Part shown: positions 35,935 to 50,100 of the stretch, piece after piece
Numbering within the stretch: position 1 is the first letter of the stretch
Layout: the number at the start of each line of letters is the position of its first letter
Assembly: GCF_004027225.2 (NCBI RefSeq)
Contig: NC_044282.2
Span: forward strand, 69,427,787-69,491,786
Origin: Strigops habroptila
Lineage: Eukaryota > Chordata > Aves > Psittaciformes > Psittacidae
Reading direction: 5' to 3'
DNA: 64,000 nucleotides
Position numbers and translations under genes: made by a program
The notes under the pieces: model-generated
Told to the model about the DNA's origin: nothing
Databases searched by the model: none
The model's input: the letters and a program-made list of their open reading frames with translations, nothing else

Positions 35935-38900
35935 AACCAAGGGCTGCACTACTGGGGAAACTAAAGCTGAACTGGCTGTGTGTTGAGGAGAGCTGATTAA
36001 AGTCTTTTAGTTGCTGTCTGCAAAGCCATTTAACTGGTATATGTTCTGCTCCATGGTGGTGGCCAAATGTGTGTTGAGTCAGATTCAGACTCATCTGTTC
36101 TCGTGTCACAGGCATATTTTCCAGGTGTTGAGCAGTGCTTCCCAAAGACATATTAACTTGAAGAACCATTTAAATATTAATTTTCCAGTTCAACTTGCAT
36201 GCTGGGAAGGCTCTTCCAAGTGCTCCAGGGTATAATTAGTTTCTCCAAAAGCATCTTCCCACGAGGCACTTTGCTAGTGCTGACCACATTTCCCTTCCAC
36301 ATCTCCCCTCCTCTTCCCCAGCCTCTTAAAGCTTCACTGAATTGCTGCACACAACCTCCCGCAAAGGTTATCATCTTGTGTTTAATAGGGGGGAAAAAAG
36401 ACAGCGCAAGAGATTTACTGCAAATGGAAGCCATTACTGAAACAGTTATCAAATGAAAGAACAATATAATAATGTCTAGTCATAAAGATATGAGGAGTTG
36501 CCTGTCAGGAGCAAACACCTGACTTGTAAAATTAGCCTGGGCAGCTGCTGCAAGCTTTTGGCAGGCAGGACAAGATCCTTGAAACACATGTTAAAAACAC
36601 TCAGGTATTCTGCAGCTCAGAGGCTGTAAACCAAGCACCCAAACTGGGACCAGTCAGAGGGAGATGCATCAGCATCCCAAAGCTGTGGAAGGTTCATGTG
36701 AAGTGGAAATAGGGGGGGTCAGCTCAGCACCATCCCAAATATCCCCAGGGTTTAAACAGGCTTTGGATGCCTCCCAAAGCTAAATCCATTATCTCCAGCA
36801 CAGTTGTCACTCATTGAGGCTGCCAACCCCAACTTTTAGGTTAAATATTAACTAACTAATAGCATATGGTGTTGAATTTTGTCTGCCCCTTGATCCATAA
36901 GGTTAGGTCACACAGGCTATGAAATTGCAGCTAGAAGACTGTGATTCCCAGTCCAGTGTATTGGCGCAGACTGTTTTCCTCATCTCTGCTATTTCTGCCC
37001 TTCTGACAAGACCTGGGGCAGAAAACCCCCTTCAGCCTTAACCAAATGGCTATTAACCTTTCCAAGACATATCCAAGTAGATACCAGTGTCCATCACAAG
37101 GGAGGAAAATGTTCTATTAGCAGAGGAATCTTTGACTCCTACCTGAAAGCCAACATCTATCAAGGACTGCCCAGCTTATCTCACCATGCACACTGTACCC
37201 TACCACGAGCACCTCAGCTCTTTCCCCCCAAAAATCACTTACTTCCAGCAGCACAGTCAGTTCTCACACCTCCTTTTCCACCGGACACATGCATTCTATG
37301 TATCAAGGCAACACCAGGACCCAGCCCCTAGTCCCCATTTCAAGAATCTGTGCTCCTCCTGCAGCCTTTTATAGCTGGAACTTGTCATCATTAGGCCTCA
37401 GGTGCAACAGTCCTAGGTGCCTTTTAATCCTTCCTCGCCTGTCTCAGAAGGGCTGATAATACCAGTGGCTGTTTCTATTTTGAGAGTGCAGTGCCACTTG
37501 TTTTGGTGCCTGGATGTGAAAGTGTTGGCCACTGTGATTTGTAAAACAGTTTCAGACATGGAAAAACATGTGATAGGGAGCCTTCCTAATGTTGGATGCT
37601 AAGTGAGCCTAGCTTGAATGCAGCTAAAATCCCATCACAGCCTTCCTAGTAATACCTGCTTTTAAACAGGCTGCTGTCTTTAGCCATAGCTTTAGAGCTT
37701 GAGAAGGAGCTGAAGCCCCTGGGGTGTCTGCAGGAATATCTGCTTTTCTGAAACACACCAGAACAAGGCATTTGATGTAAGCCAAGAGATCCAAAACCCC
37801 CCGAAGCTGCTCTTCAGCATTGCCTTTTGGAGGCAGAGCATATGGGTTATCTCAGAGGGAGACTTAATATCCCCAGAGACAGAAAGGCATGGAGGAAGAC
37901 TTCCCTTAACTTGAAATTTTGGCTCAACCATTCAAATTACAGAAAGACAGCATTGTCTGACAGCTGCAGGTGAGAAGCTTCTGCTTGCATCAGTAAAAAA
38001 TAGAAATAAAAATATGAGCCACATTTTTTTTGTTGTTTTTGTAGACAAAATCAAGGAACCACAGTCCATGGTCATGTTTTTTCTTCCTAACAGGATCGTC
38101 CATTGAAAAAGGGAAAGATGGAAAACTGATGTTTTCCTGTTACAGGCAGGTTGCAGCTTGTGGGTGTGTTAGATGAGTGGGTTTCCTCCTGACCTTGGGA
38201 ACACAGAGAATTGTAAAACCTTTTCCATTGTGGAGGTGTGACCTAGATTTTTGGCTCTGCATGCCCATGCACTGGCACCGTGTTGGACACGTGTGCAATG
38301 CAGCTGCAGGCAGAGCCCTTCCCAGTATATGGGTACCCACATCCCAGTAAGCCATGTTGGTGATGTGCTTATGCACTGGGGAGGCGAGCGCTTCTCAGTC
38401 AGGATCTTGGCTTTGTATAGGGGCAACGTATAGGATGGGTGGTATATCTTCTGCATGCACATGCCTGCTGCATCTACCAGTGAAGTTAGGGAAAAAATAC
38501 CCAGCAAAACTGATAGGCCAACAGATGACTCCGAAAAGTCTGCTCCAGTGCTTGACTAGTCAAGCCTCCCACAATCTGTGGGTGTTAAAGCCTACCTCAA
38601 AGTCCTCAGAGACTTCTATTAACTGGGATGGTCTCTGACAGCAGCAGCTTGTGGGATGTGATGAAAGAGCTGGAGAAGCTGCCCTGGTTTCTGGCTGGGC
38701 CATCACCCCCAAGCAGGGGGAAGTGCTAACAGCAGATGACTTTGCACACAGGCTTTACTTGCTTCTGAGCTCTGATGGTGAAAGAAGATGGTGCTTTAAT
38801 AGAAAAATTAGAAAGGAAAATGGTTATTCAATTTTACTACAAAACCCCAAAGCAGGATGAGGAGTAGGATGTAAAAATGTTTGAGAAAATTAAACTGGCA

Positions 38901-41900
38901 ATAGGGAAGGGCAGAATGTTAATAACAGCAGCCTTAATCATCCTAACTTACAATGGATGCACCCTGTAATAAATTTCACATATCATCCGAGTGATCACAA
39001 CAGGTTTGACCCACTGCTTCTTAAATAAACTGCTGTAATTATTAATATGCATGTATTATCAGGAGCTGACAGGAACGACATCTCAAGTCTTTTATTGTGG
39101 AGCAAAAGGTGCGGGTACGAATCTCACCCTTGATAATTTTTTGTGCATGGGTTATGGACCAAGCAGGAAGTAGAGGGTGATGCACAAAAGGATGATGCAC
39201 ACAGCATCTACAACAGCACGCTGGGGATGTGCGAGCAGGGGGCATGTATGAATCTTCACATCCATTAGAGTGACTGAAGAGATCAAATGCACCTTGTTTC
39301 TGCTCCAGAGACAGATTACTCTTCCCCATCCATCCCTGTGTATGTTTTTTGATGACAGTGTATGAACAGGGTGGATAATCCAACCTCAGCTCCATGGGGA
39401 GAGCTGGTCACAGCGACACTCACCAGCTTTGCCTCCTGCTGACTGTATTTTTTAATCCTGTCCTTTCAGTGCCTGGAGGAAGAGGACAGGCTCCCCCCCA
39501 CTCCTTGCTTCTGCACAGCAGAGAGCATGGATTAGCCCTGAGTGAGGCACCTTGAGAGCTGCAACCATCTGGTTGTCTTTAGTTTGATTTGATGGAAACG
39601 GACAAATGTAACAATTAGTATAGCAAAACCTCCCAATTTAAAAAAAAAGTAGAAAAAAGCTGATGATTGAGGCTGGATGGGTTTTTAATTTTGTGCATGA
39701 ATGAAAGAACACGTTAATTAAAATCCAGAGTTTATTTGTTAGGCTTGTTTTGTAGCAAGCTGCTCCAAGGTCCCTGAACCTGCCTGACAGCTCACATCTT
39801 TGTAACACAGCCCTTCAAATCCTCCACGCTGGATTTCCCCCCACATTCCTCTCCTCCATCCCTTCACTCATCTCTGCTCCTGCATCTCCTTCTTGACAGC
39901 CCACAGCCCCTCACTGGAGGGTGGGTTGTTGCCTGCAGTGGGAGCAGTGTGGGGACAGTAAGGTACAGGGAAGACCCTGGCACTGTGGGGTACTTCAGGA
40001 ATGTTATACTGAAGTGCCAATGTTTCAGCTACATGTGTTGTGGAAGCAGGAGGCATTCAGCCTTTGACATTAACCATCACTGGAGATGTCTGTGTTAGCA
40101 ACTTAACTTTCAAGCTCAATAGGTAGTCTAGAAGAAGCTTCAAATGGCAACTAAATATACTACAGGATAATGACTACAATCCCCTAAATGCAGAAATAAT
40201 GCCAGCACCAAATTTATCCCCTGATGGCAGAGGATACTTTGACCCAATCCAGGAAACCACAGGATAGCAAAAGCTTTGGATGTGATGGTCCCATCACTGC
40301 GTGGCGGATGATAGTGCCACCAGCCTGCTGGGTCTCAGGGTGACCACCTCTGGAGCGAGGCAGGAATAGCATCACTGCTGTAATAGTTCTTCCTCTGAAA
40401 TGTTTTTGTTCTGAATGAATACTTTGCTTTGGGAAAGCTGGCTGGCCAGCAGGTAGCCTGGTAAGCTGGAAAAGGGCACATGAGTCCGAGCCAAACCCTG
40501 AGTGTTTCTAGGAGTCATGATGGAAGAATAGTCTTGTTTTGTGAATAAGTAATCACTCATAGGAAAGCTGTTTTCAGCATGGTCACAGGTCACATTAGAG
40601 AGCTCTTAGAGTCTGAAAATCCAGCATTTTTAAGAATACCAGTGTGAGAAGTGCAATACAGTTATGGGAGAAAAAGGTGGTTTCGGTATGTGTTGGCCTT
40701 GCATTTGTACCTGCCCCAGTTCTGCCTGGCAAAATGCACACTCACAGCTGAAATGGTGCATGTTTGGGCAGAAGTTACCCAAAAACCTAACTGAGGTATG
40801 CCTAAATGCTGCATTCTAACCTTTTTCCCCCCTCCAAATTAGCTGTAGGAATTAAATGTTTCAGCGTTTTTTTTTTTTAAGCTACATATTTTTGTCCATT
40901 TTATAATAAAAGCTACAAAAAGAGTCTTAAAAGGCCACATAGCAAAGAGGATTAAGAACCTGAAAATGAAACCACTGTATGGTTTTTTTCCTCTAGTCTC
41001 CTTTGGTTCAGCCAGTGAACCAAATAAAACCCCCCATTATTCATACAGCTGAAACGAGTTGTATCAGCGTTCAAGAATTAAATGCAATTAAATATGTGTA
41101 TGCAGCCTAACAGCAAGGTGATTTCTCTGCGAGCTGTCTAGCTGTGTATTGAGAGCTGCTGTTGGTGGGCTTGTTGCTGAGTTACATTATTTCCCCTGAG
41201 ATCAAAACAAATCAACATTTCCCCGCTCGGTGTTTCTGAAGACAATTTCTCAGTAACAGCTGAACAGCAGGATCTGGAAGTGAACTGGTTTATAGACAGA
41301 ATATTAAAGTGGAGGAAAAAATCAAAGACTACGTGAACTCAAAGAGAGGAGATGGGAGAAATCACTCTTTTTTTACCTAATTTGGGTTTTAATAATATAG
41401 TGATTTCTCACAGGTCAAAAATCTAATGCAACTGCACCAGTGCCCTTGCAAATTACCAACCCTGATGTGATTTGATAAAACCAGACCAAAATGTGATCAA
41501 GGAGGTGGGACAAAACAAGTGCAGGGGTTTCAGAAATAAGGGGACCCACGTCTAAACATGCCACATTTCCTGTTCTGCAGGAAAAAAACCACAAGAAAAA
41601 TACAACTGCAAGGCTCTCGGAGTGGGATACCATGCAGTGTGCACAGCACTTCCATCTAGGAAATAACCAGGACATTATATTGCTGTTTTTTCTGTGACTA
41701 CACACACTTCCATGCGAGGTCAACATCTTAAGATTATTTTTTCTGTACAATGCTCTGGGAGCTCTTTTGCTGTTTCTTTCCTCTGTCAATCTGCAGCTTT
41801 TCTCTCCTGACAGCTGCCGGCTTCGGTAAATGAAGGAGATTTCTGCAGTGAAAGATGCTTTTCTTTATTGGGGGGGGGAAAGCAGGAGGGGGATGTAATT

Positions 41901-41943
41901 GTACTCATCACCTGCAGGCAGATATATTGCAAGTTTTGTTTGT

Positions 41944-42003
41944 TTTTTTTCAAGGAGATGATGAAAAGTCTATTTTGCTCATCAGGGTTTAGTGGAAGAA
42001 ATT
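41944..42003 (+). repeat. 60-bp duplicated sequence, copy 1
   Basis: The unit begins with seven T bases and CAAGGAGATGATG, contains AAAAGTCTATTTTGCTC and ends GGGTTTAGTGGAAGAAATT. It matches 42810-42869 at 58 of 60 positions; the differences are AT versus GC after TTTGCTC. The flanks do not align well. Confidence 0.93.
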
Positions 42004-42809
42004 GAGCTGGTTTACTGCAGAGGCATGGGAAACTGAATGAATAAAGATCCCTACAGTCCTCAACTGGACTGATACCCAAAGGGGATGTCCCTCCTTGCTC
42101 AGGATGGTCTCCCATCACTTACACTACCCAGTCCCCATAAGGGATGTGCCCTCAAGATTGTACAGGACTGCTGGAGGCAGTGGAGCAGGCTCTTCACTGG
42201 TGCAGACAGTGAGGTCCCTCTCAGTTTTTAGGGTGATCACTGCTCACACTGCACAAATAACAACCCTATTTAATCTCATTATTAGGAGCAGGACAGGTCT
42301 TAGGGTCAGTAACTGCCTGGGGATGCTGTGCTGACAGTACAAGCGTGATATATTATTTAATAATAAGTGGTCATATGCATGACTTTTTGCCATCTTTAAT
42401 GCTCCTGCTTGCAAATCTCTCTGTCAGAACTGATGTGAGACGCAAATATCCTTTAATTTGATCTAATAAGCAATAAAATCCAGCTGGCTCAGCTGGCACC
42501 AGCACCCTCCAGCCAGAGCAGCTGTACTGCTTTACACCTATGGAGATTTTGGCCAAAGCTTTGCTATAGCTGAGCTCCAGCCAGCAAAGCTAACATCGAT
42601 TTTCAATCCTCCGAGTAACACAAAAAGGATTATTTTTTTTTCCTTGCAGGCAGGCAGAAGAGCATTACCACCAGCACAGCTTTTCTTAGCATCAAACTGG
42701 GCTAATCGACCTGTGTGGTAAAGAACATGATTCCACAGAAATGAGTATTTGTTCTGCTTTGCTTTGTTTTTAACAAAAATGAAATAACAAATTATATATT
42801 TTTATGTGG

Positions 42810-42869
42810 TTTTTTTCAAGGAGATGATGAAAAGTCTATTTTGCTCGCCAGGGTTTAGTGGAAGAAATT
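42810..42869 (+). repeat. 60-bp duplicated sequence, copy 2
   Basis: This is the second copy in direct orientation, 866 bp from copy 1. It continues into TATATAGTTC, whereas copy 1 continues into GAGCTGG, so the homology ends sharply at the same base (GAAGAAATT). It could be a dispersed duplication or two copies of an unclassified short repeat. Confidence 0.93.
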
Positions 42870-43157
42870 ATATAGTTCTTTAATAAATTATTACTTGCAT
42901 TCAGGCTGTTACAGTGAGAGAGAGACAAACCAGAAGAACGAAGGGCAGCAAATGTCCTAAATAGGTATAAAAACACCCATGGCAGTTCAGGATTTCTCCT
43001 CCCAAATCAGCGGGCTATTGTTTTTGTCTCCCCCTAAGCATCACCACATGCATCTCTGCATCCTTTGCATCTCTGTTGCCAAGTCACCTCTGCAGAAGCA
43101 CAGCACAGATTTTGAGACAACCCTTCTTAGTCTACAAAGGGGTAAATCTCCTTATAT

Positions 43158-43380
43158 ATATAAGGAAGAAATTCTTTACCGTGAGGGTGGTGAGGCACTG
43201 GAATGGGTTGCGCAAGGAAGTTGTGAATGCTCCATCTCTGGCAGTGGTCAAGGCCAGGTTGAACATGGCTTTGAGCAGCCTGGTCTAGTGGAGAGTGTAC
43301 CTGCCCATGGCAGGGAGGTTGAAACTAGTCAATGTTAAGGTCCTTTCCATAGAATTCCAGTCAATTCTATGATTCTATGA
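43158..43380 (+). mobile_element. CR1 LINE fragment, about 220 bp
   Basis: AAGGAAGAAATTCTTTACCG, GTGAGGGTGGTGAGGCACTG, CTCCATCTCTGGCAGTGGTC, GCCCATGGCAGGGAGGTTGA and a tail of two ATTCTATG units define a 5'-truncated CR1. It belongs to the same subfamily as 33628-33948. A short AT insertion-like block (TATATATA) sits at the 5' junction. Confidence 0.92.
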
Positions 43381-46300
43381 AAAACTGACTGGGGGGAGGG
43401 GGAAGCATGGATTTGAAAAAGCATGTCAAAAATTGCTAGAGGAAAAGGGATGGGATGCTAGTCAAAGTGCTTTCAGGTATTACATACTCATAGCTGTAGC
43501 TGTGTTTAAAAACAGTAGGCCACTACCAGCCTGCAACAAGCAGCAGATGGCTGTGCTGTAGGAACCATCCGTTCCTCTTGAAAACAGTGGTGCTTGTTTG
43601 TAAGAATAAAAATCAAGCGTTTGCTATAGGTAAGAGTGCTGACAAAAGGAGTGAAACTAAAAGAGGGAAAAAACCCACATTCAGTGGAAATGTATCCTTA
43701 TATGTAGAAATGCCATTGATTTGTATCTTGGACCTAGCATGGGACTTGATAGGAAATGGTCCATCACCAGTGTTTTCCTTGCATGAAAGAGGCTGTATTT
43801 CAAGCTAGTTTCCCCTATATGTGCATGGTATGTGTGCACCCCACCTGGGAACACATGGTAAATGAGTTACCTCCTATTCCTTTTTTCTGTACCTTAAATA
43901 TTCTAAGGCTTAAAGATGACCAAGATGCAGTACAATGGCAGGAAATACCAGATGAGGGCATCAGCATCTCCAGACTTGTGCTTTTTATGATATTATTAAC
44001 CACTGTGTTTAATTAAAGACTGTCCTGAAGCTCGCAGTGTGAGCCAATTTATAGGTAGTGGGGGAAGGAGAAGCTCCTCTAGCAATCTTGTGCATCTCTT
44101 TCACTTTCCTCAAGATCTCCCCACAAGTATTCATCCTACTGCATGTTGAAGTAGGCTATTTTTGATCTCTTCTGATAGCGGGGTCATTAATTCATTGAAA
44201 AGAGTGTAATAAATAATAGTAATGAATGCCATCAGCTATGATCTGCTGTTCAGGAGCAATGCCTGCAGTCACCAGCTCCAGATTGAAACATCTCAACTTC
44301 TCATCAGCTTCTGCAACTCTGCGATATAAGGAGAAAAGTCGTCTCCCATTGCAAGCAGGACTGGAGTGAGGCAGCACATACCTGTCTAAAGTTATATTTA
44401 AAACAGGGCATCAGTGCCGAGACGTCTCATCTTGCAGAAAACTCACCCAGATCTCCAGTGCCTGAGGCAGAAGGTAGCATGGTGCACCTCAGGGTAGCCC
44501 CAGGGCTCCCCATCCCAACTCCTCACCATGAGTTTTCCTTCCCAGGCTGGGCTGTGGCTGCTCAGCTGGTGTTTTGTGAGTGGAAAACCAAGGTGGAAGA
44601 TGACAAAAGATGGTAGAAGCAGAGCTGAAGGAAGCGCTAAAGCCTCGCCAACATAAGGAGTGACAGCTCCAGCCAGCCATGATTTCCTTCCTGGATGGTG
44701 TGGTCTGCAGGTTTAGTATGAATTCAAATAGGAGAAGTCTGTGACATAGTGAGTAAAAGTGACTATTCACTTCCTCATGACAAATTTGGCTTAGAGGTCT
44801 CCTCCCAGATTACTAATCAGGTCCTTCTCTTTAATTAGCCATATCTGAAAGGGGCAAAGCCCTACTGTGCACAGCTGCCAGCACGGCAGGAGACGTGCAT
44901 CTCCAGGGAAAACATTCACATCATCAGGATAAACTTGAAATTGAATCTTATTCATATAATCAAAACATCTTTGATGATTCATTTCCCATCATTCCTGTAC
45001 AGCATTCAGGTTATAAATAGCTGTGTTTTAGGTATAAAAGACTTGCGTACCATCCTCCTGGTAGTCTTCAGTGTGACAGAACAAGTCCAGCAGGTTTAAT
45101 GGCTGCTGTTCCAGGGTATAAAGGGAATATCAATCATAGTTCATTTATAAGCAGGTATCTTGGGTGGACACATGCTCTGCAGAGCAGGACTGATGGACTT
45201 GTCAGGATGCATGGGGATCAGTTACCAAGAGGGACCCTTTCATTCAGAAGCAAGACATTTAGGGTGAAGACAGAGGATAAGCGCTAATGACATATGAAGT
45301 ACTTCTTAAATGGTCACCCAGGGACAAGTAGCATTAGAAATGGAGCTGGAGCTTTCCTTGGCCAAATACTAATTAGAAGGAATGAAGAAAAATAAATGTG
45401 CAGTGAAAAGCCTTTCTAAAATGGTGATGTAGCCTGCATAATCTTTATAAACGTGCTGGCTAAAAACCCCTGATTTCCTCTAAGTGTGTGATAATGGAAA
45501 AGTACCAGAGCTTTCAAATGGAGGTCAGGTGTGTTCTAGTTCAGGCAAAGATTAACTCCATTACAGCAGGGAGCATTTCATGTAACATCTCCCATTAAAG
45601 AGAGCAGATGCTGGGCTCTGCAGAACTTTTGCCGTCCTCGTTGCTGCAGACATAGAGCCCAGGCACGCAATGCAAAGCCTTAGACAACCCTTGACACATC
45701 TGCAGCAATTGCATGGTCCTGGTGGCCAAGGCCTTTGCTAAAGAACTTGCTGCTGTGGGAGTTCTAGGAAGGGTAAAAGGTGCCACCATGATCCTGCTGC
45801 TTCCCAGATAATAGCTGTGTGTTTGAGACCAGTGGGAAAAACAGAGCTTCATGGAGGGTCAAGGCATATGCCAGTAACTGCTGACTGGTAATAGCCATGA
45901 GACAGACATCCATTGTATTGCCTAGCCCAAAGTATGCAAAACACAACTGTAACACTAATTAAGTCATGCTTTTAAGTAGACTACATCATACTGCACAACA
46001 CTGCGATCATTGTAGTGCTGGTATTAGATGCCTCACCATTATTTTCATGTATTGCTCACTCTCCATGATTTTTGGCAGCCTGAACCTTTGGGAGAAAAAA
46101 AAGTTAAAAATCTAGAACTTGAGTCTTAGGTGTAAAATAGATGCTCTGCAGGGCTTATCAGAACCCAGCTGCAGCAAGCAAGTTTAGCCCAGTCCCCAGA
46201 AGCTGGGTTTGCTGGGAACACTGGGGTCATACAGAGCATGCATGGCATCCACAAGAGAATGCCCTGCTAACCAGATTCCGAAATGCTTGCACTGTGCTTT

Positions 46301-46609
46301 TGGCTCTTAATTACCAGTGTTTTGAAGAAATAAAAGCCGCAATTCAAATGACAACAACATTCAGGAAAACTTCAAAGACATGACCTCCGAGATGGAACAG
46401 CCTTGCATGGAGAGAAAATATGGAGCAACATGGGCTGCACTGATGGTGCAGCCTATGCATGGCTTACCATAGCCTGTAACGGGGACATCGCATTATCACC
46501 TTCCATCCAGGTCTCTCCTCACACTGCCAGCCCTCTCCCAAGACACTGGGAACAGCCATGGGCACCAAGCGAGCTCTTGCAATGCGCCTGATGAGTGTTC
46601 ACCAGCAGA

Positions 46610-46990
46610 AGATGAATGCGAAGGAGAAAGCTACAGAAAGATTAGCGGAGCGATTCGGACACCAGACAAGGCAAATTCAGTCGCTCTTTAAGGAATACAT
46701 TTGTACCTAAGCTAACAACTCCGCTACAGTTTCATACGTCATTAGGCTAATGATCTGTTTAAATAAAGTCATCAATCATTTTGTTATTAAACCCCTTTGT
46801 GCCTGGCAACAAATTGATGGGAAATGAAAGCATTAGTAGGTTGTTTGAGGATTATAAAACGGTACTTGTAAAGCTCCCACTGCTTCTGTGGAAGGTGAAA
46901 AAGCGCAGAGGAGCTAATTGATCGTGCCAAAACAAGCCTCCAAAAGTGCTGCAACTTAAATAGGAATAATCAATCGAGTTGCCTTTTATT
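46610..46990. promoter_or_regulatory. Candidate distal enhancer with PBX/ONECUT/homeodomain motifs
   Basis: Within about 210 bp there are ATCAATCA (46771-46778, TGATTGAT on the other strand, a PBX/HOX-type site), TAATTGAT (46915-46922) and TAATCAATCG (about 46967-46976), besides TTAGGCTAATGATC and TTGTTATTAAA. The block is free of repeats and of even composition, the look of conserved non-coding elements in developmental gene deserts. Function and conservation are inferred only. Confidence 0.3.
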
Positions 46991-47091
46991 TGTTCTGACA
47001 TGCTTCAGTCTTCCAAGTGTACGTTTGGGTCACATTTTCAGCTTTTTTCACCCACAAGTCCCAAAACCTGTGTTTCTTTTTTATTCCCTGG

Positions 47092-47117
<26 letters not shown>
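47092..47117 (+). repeat. A26 homopolymer followed by A/G-rich tract
   Basis: Twenty-six A bases are followed by GAGG and further A/G-rich sequence to about 47142. No retroposed body with target-site duplication is visible upstream, so a simple slippage-grown tract is more likely than a processed copy. Confidence 0.9.
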
Positions 47118-47122
<5 letters not shown>

Positions 47123-50100
47123 AAAAAAGGAGGAAAAATAGAAGTTCCGTTCAGACTCTCATAAAACCTGTAGTAACAGCATCCCATTACCTTGAGGAAG
47201 ACATGAAGTGATACTAGACTCCTTATTTCAGAATTAAAATACTATTCTCTTACTCAGAAGTTATTAAATATCTAAAAAATAATCAATTCCAGAATTTGCT
47301 CTTGGATGTCTTTATTTTAGTAACTGGTTGCAGGGAGGTACCATAATAGTTCCCTGCTTTATTCTGTATTGAAGTTTTGCACTTAAACCATGAGCAAACC
47401 CCTTCCATTTCACAATTGCATTGCTAAGTTTAACTTCCATATTACTGCCATGGGTTTTGCAGGGAAACCACATTCTGCACATCACATCCTGTATGAAACA
47501 CATCTTTACTTTTCCCAGGAAGCAGTTAAAAACCATGTTTATTAGCCCCGCCAACAGCAGCTGTTGAAATGCTATAGCTGTGCCTGTTCTTCGTTTCCAC
47601 AGCTGTAGCTCCTCGAGGAGAACAAAGAAAGGTCAAAGGCAAAGGCAGCTCATTTTCCTGCACCAAGTGCTAAGTCTTTCTCCAACCCTCATCAACTACA
47701 AGATCACAACCCCAAGTGGCAGGTGAAGAGACATCAGTTGTTCACTCTGCTTTTAACACAAGAAGGAGGTGCCTTTGAATGAGGCTAGTAAGAGCCAGAT
47801 TCAAAAAGGGGCAGGAAGAGACGGTTCTTCACATGATGGGGAGAAGATCTGGGGCCTCCCTACCCAAGGATGCTGAGATGCAGGTGCTCGCTTTGATTCA
47901 GGAGCAGCACTTGGAAATCCCAAGAGGGTTAATGGACAGGCAAAGCACTTCAAACCTCTCAGGAGTAAGGGGGAAAGAGAGCTTGTTCCTGTCTGCAGGC
48001 TTCAGTGCAGGGGTGAACTGCAAGGTGGGAGGAGACTCCTTCCTTCTTGTGCCAAGCAAGCTTTGAATATCCACCTTGTGTTATTGATGCTGACTGGTCC
48101 AAAAGCCAGTCGCATCCGCTCCCTGCCTATAGAGGCACTTTTCTATGTAACAGCTTGAATTATAAACATGAATATAGGAAGAAAAGGCTTCTGAAGCTTG
48201 ATTGTCTTGCTCCAGCACCACACCAGTGTATGAGCAGTAACAGCAGAATCTTGCCTGCTTCCTCACCAAATGAGCATCTTTTGCCCTCAGCTGCGATTCT
48301 ACTGCAGATAGCGCAGCAATGCCCACTTGGCAGAGTGCCTGGGGAGGGTTATGACTGGTCACTTTGCCATGACATGCTTCAGACCGTGGCCTTGCAGAGC
48401 AAACAGACCATCATTCTACACTGAAAGGACAAAAGAGCAAATTGAAAGGCTCTGCGAAGGCAACATAAGTCTTCTGACCATCTACTGTATGCTCTAAAGT
48501 CAAAACAGCTCCCTAAGCCTGTAAATGTTATAAAAATGCCAAAAGCAGAAAAACAGACAACTATTGCACCATTATCCACAACATTTTTGTTTCCATCCTC
48601 TGCGTATGAATTTTTCATGTTTTCTTTAATAAGTACTGGCACACCAGAGAGTATCGTGAAAGAGAGCATAAGGGATATAGAAAGTTGGGGAGAGGAGTGA
48701 GCAATAGCAAGCAAGCCCCACAGTCTGGAAAGCGAGCTTGTTTTCAGATATTTGAGGCTGGAAACAACTTTTGTTTTAATTTCCTGATTGAAGCCAACAG
48801 CCTTAATTCTGCCTTTGCCACGAATTAGACAAGGAACCATGACCAAGTCAGTTTAGTTGGAAGCTAAATAATAAAAGAGAATGAACCCAAATTAACATTT
48901 CCACTTGTAACATTACTTGAGGGCAGAATTAAGGTGGCTTGGGTGCTTATTTTTACATTTCTACATATTAACATGTTTGTGCTTCTCTTTAAAAAGTTAG
49001 TAACTTAAATTCAGGTTTGCATTTAAATTCCTGAGTGTGCATTTTGCTGGGGCTGGAGCATCCCCATGGTGTGCTTTACCCGTAAGCTCAACCCTAATTC
49101 CCTCTTCATGTTTTCTAGAGTGGTAGCCAAATAGATGGTGTTAATAATACATGTTCACACTGTATGCTGCATGCCGCTGTCACATCCTAACAGTGAAATC
49201 CTTTACTTTTAATGCAAATAAGTATGACATCAAATTGATATATTTTCCCATTTGTTCCAGTTTTGAGAGGAATATGGATTAGAGCTGCCTTTTGGGCGCA
49301 CGAAGGAAACAGATGCAGGAGCATTTACGGAAGCACATGGGACATTGGCTGGTTTAATCTGCCACAAAGTCACTGCTCATTCATGTCCTCTGAAATATTC
49401 ATTGACTGCTGTGCTGACAGTGCCATTGCCGACTCCACACCGAGCTCAGTCCTGCGCTGACCTCCTCCTTCAGGAGGTGGCACTGCCCTGCCAGCACCGA
49501 CAGCAATTTCATGAAGTGGCACCAGGGGCGAGCTGTGTCTGACGCCAAAGCAGATGTGAATTTATGGCCTTTTTCTTTCTTGTGGAATCTTAAAGCTCAA
49601 ATATAATTAGTTAAAAGCCTTTCTAATAACATCATCCTCCCAATGGGGTGCCTTTCTGGAAGTTCAAGGTAAAACTTTGGCTGATAAGGGACTGATGCTA
49701 CAAGCTAGAGCAAAGCATAGGGCGGGCAGATGCTAAGGCAGACAGCTAAACCCACATGTTTAGTTCCAGCTCCATGACAGCTTTGCATTGCCACCTTTAC
49801 CAGCAGTACTTTCATAACTCAATGCTGCTAAAAGTCTTAGATTAGAGTAAGAAGGCAGGCATACACCATGGCTCTGTGAGCTGCTTTTAGCCAGATGGTT
49901 AAACTCCTGACACACTGGCACTATTATTTTTGTTAACAATATGAAAGACGATAATGTTAGAGCAGGGCCTGAGGCGAGTCTGCAAAAAACACTGCAGTCA
50001 CTTGCAGGTGACTTATCTCTGTAATGTGGTGAGTCAAACTTCAGGCGGATGCACTTTCTATTACAGCTAGATGAGAAAAAGGCCCCTTGGCGTAGGACTG

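Noticed and set aside
47092..47142. Poly(A) tract as the end of a processed pseudogene
   Set aside because: Upstream sequence shows no coding remnant and no target-site duplication; the tract grades into A/G-rich simple sequence.
48379..48846. 155-codon minus-strand frame with hydrophobic stretches
   Set aside because: Hydrophobicity comes from T-rich codons. No transmembrane family or conserved motif was recognised.
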